Assembly (NCBI GenBank): GCA_021029095.1
Contig: JAJOHG010000031.1
Span: forward strand, 248,001 to 312,000
Origin: Phellopilus nigrolimitatus
Taxonomy: Eukaryota; Basidiomycota; Agaricomycetes; Hymenochaetales; Hymenochaetaceae
Length of the DNA stretch: 64,000 nucleotides
Direction of reading: 5' to 3'
Below, in pieces: positions 54,737 to 64,000 of this stretch. A program made the translations under genes and the position numbers. Below the pieces are notes generated by a model, which did not search any database, was not told the DNA's origin, and was given only the letters and a program-made list of their open reading frames with translations. Numbering within the stretch: position 1 is the stretch's first letter; the number at the start of each line of letters is the position of its first letter.

Positions 54737-55341
54737 ATACGTTCCCCGTTTCATTGCATACCTTCTGAATGCGACTGCAATATACGTTTAGACTACCGCC
54801 TATCGTTGAAGACGGGGAAGAATCTGGTTCTTCGTCTGTACCGCCCGTTCCGCCTCCGAAAGAACCACAGTATGTCCCGTACTCTGACGAACCTCCGCCT
54901 TCGCCAGAAACGGAGGCAGATTCGACAACAATGCTGCAGCAACAACGACTACTTATGGATGGTACGCACGTATTTATCGCAGCTTACTGATACTAGGATG
55001 TTGATATGGGGTATGTACAGAGCAAGATGCGCATCTTGACCATCTTTCACACTCCGTCGGAAGGCAACGGGACATTTCTCTTCAGATCAACGACGAGCTC
55101 GGCGTACATACTGGACTCCTAGATGACCTTGACCACGGTCTTGACAATACACACAATCGCCTTCGCGGGGCACGGAAGAAGCTTGAGAAATTTGGTAGAG
55201 GTGTGAAGGGGAACTGTACGTTTGACCTTCACATCTATTCTGAGGTTTTTCGTTGCTGATCGCCATTTACCAGTATCAACATATGTCATAGCGGCTCTCA
55301 TCTTCATCCTTCTCATACTGATTATAATCTTCAAAACTTAG
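54436..55341 (+). CDS. SYN8: Syntaxin-8-like Qc-SNARE (229 aa)
   Basis: Exons 54436-54692, 54792-54961, 55021-55215 and 55274-55341, all in phase. The N-terminal helical region (MSLAKLTSLSTQTLSLLLER, HIVRNLDQLRAGILELEAKE) is followed by a Pro/Glu-rich linker. The SNARE motif is EQDAHLDHLSHSVGRQRDIS then LQINDELGVHTGLLDDLDHG, with heptads through RLRGARKKLEKF. A C-terminal tail anchor (TYVIAALIFILLILIIIFK) ends the protein. The order linker, SNARE motif, tail anchor is that of endosomal Qc-SNAREs of the Syn8/Tlg1 type, which act in late endosome fusion. Intron 1 carries a (TAC)n microsatellite at 54698-54736. An internal Met at residue 26 (MAQPPPASTTQ) could be the true start. Confidence 0.85.
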
Positions 55342-55412
55342 TGCTTCCTTCGGGTCACTTCTATATTTTCCTTTGGCTTTCTCTGTATAACATTATGGGA
55401 CTATACCAGGGC

Positions 55413-56636
55413 TTAATTATAATTGTGGTTTCTGCATCCCAACCTCCAAGGAAACAAAAGAGAATAGCGCTCAATAAATACTATTTCTAGCCATTTGAGC
55501 ACGCAAACTCGTCCGACTGGCAGCGGCAGGCTCTTCTGCGGACCGCCAATACCTGGAATCACCCGAGACTCCTTCCTGTTCTCCGGCATGCGCGCGAGCT
55601 GCGACTTGCTGCGCAAGCGTGGGCGCACCTTGTTGTACCACTCCCACGTGAAACGCATGATTTCTCCGTCAGCCTCGTACGGCGATGGGATCTCGGAGTA
55701 GTTGAAGCGTGCGGTCGGACGGCGGACGAAGACGGCGGAACAGGTTGCAAAGGAGACTTCGATGTAGGCGGGAATAAAGATGAAAGGGGGAGCATAGGGA
55801 GGGAGGCGAAAGGGCGTGAGCCCCTTCGAAGTGGACGGCTGGAATGACGCAAACTTTGACGATTCAGCAGCCTGTCCTGAGGTCTCCTCGGCTTCTGACG
55901 TTGGAGCCTTCTCGGGAGCATCTGCCTTACTTTCCGAGGTTTCACGCAAGAAGCGAATCGCCGAGGGGTCAACGCTGATCATGTCTCCTGGCGCGAGACG
56001 CGTATTGGCATTTTGGTGCTGCAATGACAATCAGGACGTTTTTTTAAATATGGGAAACTGTAGAGTTGAATCACGCACTTTCTTTCCATTAAGGAGGACT
56101 CTTCCATGCACCACCAGTCTCCGTGCTTCATACACGCTATGCGCAAAGCAACAGCGGAAGATGAAGACATCAATTCTCCGCTCGACCTCCTCGAACATCA
56201 AACTCGCGACCGGCGCCTGCGCAAGTTTTTCTTCTTCTTCGCGTGAGGCTTTCATCTTCACGGACTCCTTCTCGCGGAGCATCCATTTGCTCAGGGCCTC
56301 GGTGTCGTCGCCGATGGGCTTCCGTGTGTGCGAACGCACGTCGGGGAGCGTCGAGGGTAGGTACCACCGCTTGAATACCTTCTCATTGATGAAGTCGCCA
56401 TGGTATGCGCGCGTAAGCTTCTTCGACTTCCAGCGCTGCTGGAACAGCTTCTTGTTCGATTCCATAAACATTGACTCTTCCTTTAAGTCGGTCAGCGAGC
56501 GGCGGTACAAGTTGTACAGATTCCGCGGCGACCAACTCTGTAAAACAGGTTAGGGACTTAGCTAAGGTTTTTCAAGGAAGAGACTTACCATGCGCGGCAA
56601 CGCTTTCACGATACCGAACACATTTCTGTCCCTCAT
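55413..56636 (-). CDS. NAM9: Mitochondrial 37S ribosomal protein uS4m (Nam9) (370 aa)
   Basis: Exons 56636-56589, 56537-56079 and 56018-55413. The start MRDRNVFGIVKALPRM joins SWSPRNLYNLYRRS. The S4 RNA-binding domain is RRIDVFIFRCCFAHSVYEAR then RLVVHGRVLLNGKK, continuing after the intron as HQNANTRLAPGDMISVDP. A Glu/Ala-rich insert and a C-terminal block (PPYAPPFIFIPAYIEVSFAT, YSEIPSPYEADGEIMRFTWE) typical of fungal Nam9 follow. It belongs to the small mitochondrial ribosomal subunit. The final 35 residues look less typical, so the last exon may end earlier by splicing. It is divergent from the GCP2 gene, with 191 bp between starts. Confidence 0.88.
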
Positions 56637-56827
56637 TTCGCCGACGAGCACGCCTGCGTCGTTTGTATGAGCAAGGCCGGGACGGACTGGCAAAAAAAGT
56701 ACCGCGTCGACGTACAACCTAAATATGGCAAGAGTGACAGAAATATATCGTGACATATTTCTAAATTCAGTTTCTCCTCCTCCTCGACCGTGCCGACAAC
56801 AACGTTGAAGCGTAGAACGCGGTCAAA
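56637..56827. promoter_or_regulatory. Short divergent promoter between NAM9 and GCP2
   Basis: 191 bp separate the two start codons. There is no clear TATA box on the GCP2 side. It must hold both core promoters. Confidence 0.45.
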
Positions 56828-59801
56828 ATGGATCCTTTCACGCCCAAGAAGCGCTCTACTTCGCGCAAAAACAAGCTAACATTATCGGCAAAGCAATACT
56901 CGAAGGTAACGAAGAAGTGTTCGAAGTTTAGACGCGTCTCTAATTGAACATCCCAGATCGCAGGGACTATCGCGTCGGTGCGAAGAAGCAGACTCGGAGA
57001 CCTCGGGGAAGACGCAGAGCATATTTTCAGAGGTATCAGGACGCGTGCTTTGTTTTCAGCATTATGCTGAATATTGGTATTCAGAATCGGACGAGCCGTC
57101 GTTCATCGCAGAGCGGTCCTTCGTCAGTGCGCCCCTCAACTCGCGCGTGCCGGTGCAGCAGACGAGCGCGAAAGGGAAAGGGAAGGCAAAGGCGGAGTCG
57201 CTTGACAAAGTGCCGCTGGAAGTGCAAGAAGCGCTCATATTGGAGGATTTGTTGTTCGTGCTGATGGTGCGTCTTCTTTCATACCGCGACTAATCTGTTC
57301 TCAACGAAAGGTAGGGCATCGAAGGGACATACATCACGTACCCGCTAGACTACTCACTCGAGGATGAAAATCCTTTGCATGGTGTACGATTCGTCGCGGC
57401 TCCATCTCTCGATCCATCATTGCGTGACCTTGTCGAACGAATATTGCCTCTCGCTACGTTCTATACTGCGATATCGTCTTTCATTCAAATCAGGAGTCAT
57501 CTCGATTATGGGCTTGTCAATCACTCCCTCTGTGCAGCCATAAGAGATATGCTCAAAGACTATCACACTCTGCTGTCGCAACTCGAACACGCGTTCGCAT
57601 CGTCTCCTACCTTCTCGCTTCAAAAGCTCTGGTTTTACGTTCACCCGACTCTACATACTCTGTCGCTAATATATGGCCTCACTACCGAGCTGGTTGAAGT
57701 CGAAGACCCACCCGAATCCGAATCCTCTGAGGGCAGCTCGAGCGACGAGCTCGACCCGGAGGAGCAGGCGCGCAACGAGGCTCTCGGACTCGGGGGCGCG
57801 AAACTCAAAGCCGTGCTCACGGAGATCAAGGGAGGCCTCGGAGAAAGCGGGGCGGTCGCGGGGCCGGCGAAGGGCGGGGAAGTGCTTGCGATCCTGCACG
57901 AGCGCCTGCAGCGCATGTCGGGCGACCCCTCTGCTCTCGCACTCTACCGCGCGCTCGTGCGGGCTGCGGGCCGCCCGTATGCAGAGATGTTGGTCGCGTG
58001 GACGCGCAGCGGGAAACTCGACGATCCGTACGAGGAACTGTGCGTGAAAGAGAGCAGGTCCATCAATAAGGGAGACCTGGACGTGGACTATACGGATGAG
58101 TACTGGGAGCGTCGGTACACTCTAAGGGACGGATCGACGATTTCAGGAGGGTCTAAACGACATTTGGCAGGCGTTCCCCTGCCGAGGACGCCGAGTGGTA
58201 GGTTACCTGGAGGAGCGTGTATACCGCCTCTTCTTGAAAGCTGGAAGTCCAAGGTCCTGCTCTCCGGAAAATACCTGAATGTACTTCAAGAATGTGGCAA
58301 AGAAATCAAGCGGCCTGCCGTTTTGAATGACGACGATCTGGCTATGGAAGGCGATAAGTGAGTGTCGGTTCCTCGCATCGTTATTGGCTACCAACGGCGG
58401 TCAATAGGTTCTACAAATCGATCGAAGATGCGTACTCGTTCGCTAACCGTACGCTCGTGAACGTGCTTATGCACGACCAACAACTTATCCCGCGGCTGCG
58501 CTCGCTCAAGCACTACTTCTTCCTCTCGCAGTCGGCGTTCCTCACAAACTTCCTCGATGCCGCGCACACGGAGCTGCGAAAGCCCTCGCGCCACGCGTCG
58601 CGGGACAAACTGCAGAGCTTACTAGACGTCGCGCTCAATTTGGACGGGAGCACGTTTGCGGCGGAAGGCGAGCCGACGTTCAAGGAGGACGTCAAGGTCG
58701 ACATGGGAACCAGCGGGTTATACGAGTGGCTGCTGAAAATCGTGAGTGTGAATGGAGTGATCGGGGGAGACGAGAACGGCGATATGGGCGTGGAGATGGT
58801 GAACGAGGATGCGAAGAAGTCGAAGGATAAAGACGAGAAGGACAAGAGCAAGCTGCTAGGTATATTCATCCTTTCGTGCCGAAACAAATTAATCTGACAC
58901 CCCTTCAGCCATAGACGCCTTCGTTCTCGACTACAAGGTCAAGTTCCCGCTCTCGCTCGTCATCTCGCGCAAGACGATCGTGCGCTACCAGCTGCTCTTC
59001 CGCTTCCTGCTGCACCTGCGGCACGTCGAGCAGGCGCTGCTCGCGATGTGGACGGAGCACACGACCGCGCCGTGGCGCGGGCGCGTGCCGGCGCACCCCG
59101 AATTCGAACGCTGGCGCCGGCACGTGTTCCTGCTGCGCGCGCGCATGCTCGCGTTCGTGCAGCAGATCCTCGCGTTCGCGACCGCGCAGGTGCTCGAGCC
59201 GAACTGGCGCCGCCTGGAGGCGACGCTCGCGCGCGTCGGCACGGTCGACGAGCTCCTGCGTGCACACGTCGACTTCTTGGATACGTGCCTGAAGGAATGC
59301 ATGCTGACGAGCGCGAAGCTCATTCGGGTACGGCCGCTGTCGCTTTTCTTGGTGTTCGTTGATTATATTGTTTGCCCGCGCAGGCGTATGAGAGGCTGAT
59401 CACGACGTGCATGACGTTCGCGCTGTACAACGCGTCGTTCACGAAGACGGTGAACCAGGCGCTTGGGACGCTCGAAGCCGCTGGCGGGGACGCGAGCAGC
59501 GTGCCGATGGAAAAGCGCTGGGACTTTTTGACGAAGTTCGACAAGAACTTTGATCACTGGTGTGTCTGCCTGCGAAATTGTGGGCTTGTAGCATTTACTA
59601 ACGACGCGATCCGTTGGCCACGCCGCGGTAGGTTCAACGTACGTTCTATTATTATTTCGTCGACTAAGATTGGATACTCACGCGCTTTGTATCTAATAGA
59701 CTCATCTCGACTGCGTGCAGTACTATGCGTCGAGCGAAAACGGCGCTCTTCTGCCACTAGTCACCCGACTGACCAGCATCAAAGCCATGAAGACGAGTTG
59801 A
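56828..59801 (+). CDS. SPC97: Gamma-tubulin complex component 2 (GCP2/Spc97-like, 843 aa)
   Basis: Nine exons: 56828-56905, 56964-57032, 57060-57266, 57315-58357, 58408-58859, 58909-59327, 59384-59559, 59632-59638 and 59721-59801; every phase agrees. It carries the GCP N-terminal (GRIP1) signature VPLEVQEALILEDLLFVLMG then IEGTYITYPLDYSLEDENPL, LATFYTAISSFIQIRSHLDY, and the C-terminal GRIP2 block SFANRTLVNVLMHDQQLIPR, LRSLKHYFFLSQSAFLTNFL, FPLSLVISRKTIVRYQLLFR. It caps and nucleates microtubules as part of the gamma-tubulin small complex at spindle pole bodies. Exon 8 is only 7 nt, completing Trp and adding Phe-Asn. In exon 2 the frame requires the acceptor at 56963, not the first AG at 56956. 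Confidence 0.92.
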
Positions 59802-60818
59802 TGTTCGAGTATATAGTACTTGATTTATTTCTTCCTACTCATCCTGGTTTATATCTATCATCTACTGACTGTATCTGTCTTGCTGTCTTTTATTACTTAC
59901 TCAGCCACAACCAGAGAGCCGTTTCTCGGTCCCCCCTGGGTAAATCTCGATGCCGTCCCCAAGAAAGAGGGTGGGCTGTGATTTGGTGTGAATTTGTCTG
60001 ACATTCATATTTCCGGCAATTGGCTGCGACCAGATTTACATGAGAACGCTCTGCTCACGATCATCCGCCACCGAACGCTCCGTCGGTACCGGGGTAAGAG
60101 CTAGCTACTGGCTATTTAACGTGACATATCCGAGGGGTGGCTTGGTTACTATTGGACATCGACCTGTGACCTCGGAGGATTTTGATCAATGCCAGCAGGG
60201 CGTTCGGATTCGATCGCTGATGCATGTGCTGGCAGAGATGATGGAGATGATAGTCTTTATGCTCTGCAGTGTCTATTTTTCCGCTGCTTAAAAATGAGAC
60301 GGACCCGCCTGTTCCTCGCGAAAACAAGAGTGAATGTGCGGAACGAGAAACGCTGTCAAGCTTCTTTCCGATTCCGGGTGGGGAAGAAGATAATATAAAA
60401 ATAAATACTGAAGAGGAAATGTATTTATACCCGAAGCAGTGTCCGGCGCGTGGATCGTCAGGCACCGGCCGCACTGCTGCTCATTTCGGCGTACGCGTCT
60501 GCTTTCAAATTGAACAAATACAATTATTTGTGGTATAACTGTCACACCTTTGTCTCCTACCACGACCTCCATCCTCGTCGTCGTCGTCTTCGTCCTTGTC
60601 TCGCCGCCGTCGTCGTCCTTGTCTCGCCGTCCTCGACACCATCTGCATCGTCACGGTAATAATAGTCGAGAGAAACCTACCACGCTTCGCACACAAAAAT
60701 AGACTCGGCATTCCCAAATTGGGGGTGTGCTTTCTCCGTGTCTCCACCCCGTGCACGAGGAGCAAACGGCCCAACGACGACCGCAGACTCACAGCGAGCG
60801 TCTCTTGTACACCCCACC
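59802..60818. other. Intergenic, no gene supported
   Basis: AT-richer than the flanking genes. CGTCGTCGTCGTCTTCG-type triplet repeats lie near 60573-60590 and 60606-60620. Small ORFs show no domain. Confidence 0.5.
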
Positions 60819-63501
60819 ATGGACGACGTCGACAGCCCCCATCCAGACCTCCCATCCAGCGCCTGGCTGCGCGACGACCACCGCTTCATCCTCTACGCCC
60901 TCGTCTCCCTCGCCCTCGTCGTCGGCGGCCACCGCACGTGGCAGGAGTACCACAGACACGCCGAAAACGCTGCCCGCAGGGCCCGCATCCTCCGCCTCGT
61001 CGAGAGCACTCGCCGCGAGAAGGAGCGTGGCGAGCATCGGCCTCACGTGGGTGCGGGGGATAATGCGGGCGGCGGCAGCGGCGGCGGCAGCAGCAGCACT
61101 GGTCGGGCGCAGGAGCAACCGCCACCGAGTTCTGTTGGCATCAATAAGGTCAGACCGCCAACGCATGACGCCGACTCCGGAACGGAAGCAGAAGACGCAC
61201 GTCCCGCGACCGCCGCACTCACCCCGGCGGCGGCCCTAGAAGCGCGCTCGAAGCGGTCCAAGGAGCGCCGGAAGCGCGGGCGGGACGTCTACAAAGAGGT
61301 CCTCAAGAAGGAGCGCAAGAGGGCGACCTCGGGCCCGAAGCTGCCGCTCCTGCCACTCCAACCGAGCACGTATCTTCACACCGAGTCGGCGTTGGGCGAG
61401 CGCTCAGCGTCAGGCTCGAGTGCAACCCACTCGGGCTCCTCGTTCTCGCAGAACACGTCCGTTGCGGGCAGCAGCCGGTCCTCGTCCAGGGCGCGCTCGG
61501 TGTCCGAGTACGAGTCCACCGAGGATACTCCGCGTCCACGGGCCGCAGAATGGACGGCGGCAGCCCACTCCACCACGATGAGCTCAGACACCCCGCAGGA
61601 CGGCCGCTCGGAATACTCGTCTATGTCAGACTCGCAGTCGTCTCTGGGCATCTCCACGCGGGTTTCGAGCCGGACGAGCGACGACCAGACCGAGCGCGAA
61701 CACATGCTTGCCACGGCCCCCAGGAAGCCGCCCACGCCGCCGCCCGCGCAGAGCGGGCCGTCGAGTTCCGCGGCGTCGGCTTCTTCTGCATCTGCATCTG
61801 CGTCCACATCCGCATCCGCATCCGTATCCACCGGCGCTGGCTCGCCTCCCACGTCTTCCCCGGCGCTTTCGTCCAATCTCGACCTTATACCCGACGGGAG
61901 GACCGGCCTCTCCATCTCCATCTCGCAGCCCGTTCCCTCCATGCCACTCGCCGGGACGCAGCCGCCGTGGCTCGCGCCCGCCGACCGGGTCTCCAGCGCG
62001 TCAGGCTCGCGCCCCAGGACACAGACGCACCCGAAGACGCCGTCGTCCGGCTCCGCAGCCTCGCTGTCTGTGTCCGTCTCTGACACGAGCTGGGACGGGG
62101 GCGACGGACACAGCCCAGGCCAGGGCGCGCACGCGTATCGCGACCACAGATACCCGAGCAAGAGTCCACCGCCCCCGCGCTTCCGCTCGCACTCGCGCGC
62201 CTCTGCGGTTGCTTCTCCGCTCCCGGGCGCAAACGCGCTGACGCTGATGGCATCGCCGACGTCGACGCCGCCCCCGAACGCGACGCTGCAGGCGCAGGTC
62301 GCGTCGTACAAGGGCGCGCTCGAGGCGGCGCGTAAACGGGAGGACGGGTACCGGAAGGAGCTGGAGCGGTTCAAACAGGAATGCGACGTGCTGCGGTATC
62401 GCTGGAACGATGATGCGGACCGGCGGCGGCGGAGGGAAGCTGAGGTCTGTCTTGCTTTTCTCATACTGCTGAACAGTTACTGACTTTTCTTTTCAATTAA
62501 TAACCTTTTTATTTATCTATAATTAGCTGCAGACGCAACTCCAACTCGTGACAGGCCAGCTGCAGGCGCTCTCCGTCTCCTCACAAATGCAGATGCAGTC
62601 CTTCCTTCCCCATCCCCACGCGCACCAGCCGCACGGGCCGCAAGCCCAACACGGCTTCCCCCTGCCCCCGCTTCCCTTCCCCTACCCACCGCCGCCCGCG
62701 TTCTCGGGAATCCCGGGCATCGGCAGCCCAAACGTAGGCGGCGCGATGCCACTACCTTACCCGTTCCTCACGCCGAACCTGAGCCTGAACCTCGCGCACA
62801 TGTCCCCGCGCAACGGCAGCGGCTCGGCCGTCGGCTCGCCGGCGCGTGAGTACGGCGCCGCGGCGGCGGGCGGCGTGTACGACCCCCTGGATGAGGACGC
62901 GGACAGCGTGAGCTCGGAGCTCGCGGAAGCGATCCTCAAGCGCCCCGAGAGCATGCGCTCGCCATCGTCCACCACCTCGTCCGGCTCGCTCTCGCTTGCC
63001 GCGTCTGGGTCTGGGTCGGGAATTGGAGCCGGGGCTGGGGGTGGCAATGGCGGCAATGGCGGTGGCTCGCGCAACGGCTCGCGGAGCGCGTCGGTCGTGG
63101 GCCGCGCGACGCGCGACGGGTTCACGTTCGCGAGCCTATCGGAGCTGGGGAACCCGCAGCCGCGCAACCGGGAGGCGGACGGCTGGGTCGCGTACGACCC
63201 GCTCGAGGAGCACGAAGCGAGTCTTCCTGAAGGCGTGCGGGAGGACGAAAATGAGGATGAAGATGAGGGCGGGGGTGAGGGCTTTGGCGCCGATGCTGAT
63301 GTTGGTATTGTGGATGAGGTGCCGCTTGGCGAGGATGGCGGCGGTTTACCTGTTGACGTCCCGGCCGACGAAGATGCGGGAGTGCCTACTGAAGCGAACG
63401 AGTTGGGAGACGGCAGCCCTAGCTCAGATACCCCGCCAGACCCGGACGTGACGCCGCGGACGTGGGATGCGGACGGGGATGCAGATGCAGAAAGACAATG
63501 A
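60819..63501 (+). CDS. Ser-rich, membrane-anchored coiled-coil protein (866 aa)
   Basis: Exons 60819-62444 and 62527-63501; the intron is GTCTGT...AATTAG, 82 nt, phase 0. The N-terminus (MDDVDSPHPDLPSSAWLRDD) precedes one hydrophobic segment, FILYALVSLALVVGG, at about residues 25-39, then a strongly basic/charged helix (RRARILRLVESTRREKERGE). A long Ser/Pro/Ala-rich disordered region follows, including ASASSASASASTSASAS. A coiled coil spans the intron (LQAQVASYKGALEAARKRED, ELERFKQECDVLRYRWNDDA, LQTQLQLVTGQLQALS). The C-terminus is Gly-rich then acidic (EDENEDEDEGGGEGF). No domain database family is recognised by eye. The single N-terminal anchor suggests an ER or other organelle membrane tether, which is inference. 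The start at 60819 is the first ATG in good context. Confidence 0.72.
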
Positions 63502-64000
63502 CGAAACGAAACTGCACGAAGGAAAAGAGAAACGATTAAAGTAAATTGTTAATTCTTTGTTTTTTGTTTTTTCCTTCCTTTTTTGTCGCTGTAGGTTATG
63601 TGGGGTTTTCCGACTTGCCTCGTTCTCCCCTTCCTCTCTCTTCCTCTCTCTTTATTTTATTTTACTTTTTTGTCTTCTTTTCCGCCTCTCCTCCTAGTAC
63701 CCCCTTTCCCGCATACCCATCATCTCCGGTGATCCCTCTTTTTTTTAAATTTTCCCTCCCTGCTTTCGTTCTTCCCTGGACTCATCAATACGTGCCTCCT
63801 CTCCCACATACTTTCCGAATGCACAAACCCGCCACCACCACCGGCGCCCTCCACCGCAGCCTGCCTTACATCTAGCATCCCCTTCCTTCAGTCCGTCCGT
63901 CCTTGCACTCTGGCTCCGAACCACCAGATCCAGCATATCTTATTTTTATCATCAAACAAACGAACCCCGGGCCCCAGGCTCATCATCTTCTTCTTATTGC
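63502..64000. other. 3' flank of the last gene, pyrimidine-rich
   Basis: CT-rich stretches (TTCTCCCCTTCCTCTCTCTT, TTTTCCTTCCTTTTTTG) dominate 63560-63780 and may be the promoter of a gene beyond the window. No coding sequence supported. Confidence 0.5.

Noticed and set aside
58905..59323. Minus ORFs of 101-120 codons within GCP2
   Set aside because: Antisense shadows; the plus strand reads the conserved GRIP2 block.
1..64000. CRISPR arrays, tRNA or rRNA genes
   Set aside because: No spaced direct-repeat array, no tRNA B-box with cloverleaf context, and no rRNA-like segment was found by eye.

Overview
The window looks like nuclear DNA of a filamentous Agaricomycete (mushroom-forming basidiomycete). 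Most genes are split by short GT-AG introns of roughly 45-120 nt, base composition is GC-rich with many C/G-ending codons, and the recognisable proteins are fungal: myosin II, a Zn2Cys6 regulator, GCP2, Nam9, an old yellow enzyme and a Qc-SNARE. The species cannot be named from sequence alone.

Layout. (1) 1-14.2 kb is an accessory, repeat-rich block. It holds a foldback element, an array of small secreted-peptide precursor genes (one intact, one decayed, one lacking its signal exon), local inverted repeats, and a complete hAT DNA transposon with an 8-bp target-site duplication. (2) 14.2-35.3 kb is a gene-dense core: a repeat-bearing uncharacterised protein divergently paired with a large chromodomain/coiled-coil/zinc-finger protein, a Zn2Cys6 transcription factor, a poorly resolved 3.6-kb interval, and a class II myosin heavy chain. 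(3) 35.9-41.5 kb has a small protein sharing a domain with the 14-16 kb gene, a small multi-span membrane protein and an old yellow enzyme. (4) 41.6-44.2 kb is a second accessory island: a truncated hAT end and an inverted copy of the 1.1-2.1 kb segment with a second intact peptide precursor. (5) 45.7-64 kb is mainly conserved housekeeping: two tandem MARVEL-like membrane proteins, a HeLo/MLKL-like helical protein, an S-adenosylmethionine methyltransferase, a syntaxin-8-like SNARE, mitochondrial ribosomal protein uS4m, gamma-tubulin complex component 2, and a Ser-rich membrane-anchored coiled-coil protein.

The best candidate for an undescribed system is the peptide family at 1670-2020, 5300-5655, 6109-6368 and 43334-43655. 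Intact members have a signal peptide, one intron directly after a Pro/Ala-rich stretch, and an exon 2 encoding short peptides that end in Asp-Trp or Glu-Trp and are set off by Lys-Arg (Kex2-type) sites. Copies lie on long inverted duplications about 42 kb apart and carry similarly placed TATA boxes. Separately, single-base frame breaks in otherwise well-preserved conserved genes (three in myosin, one in the 38-kb membrane protein) point to consensus indel errors or very recent lesions.
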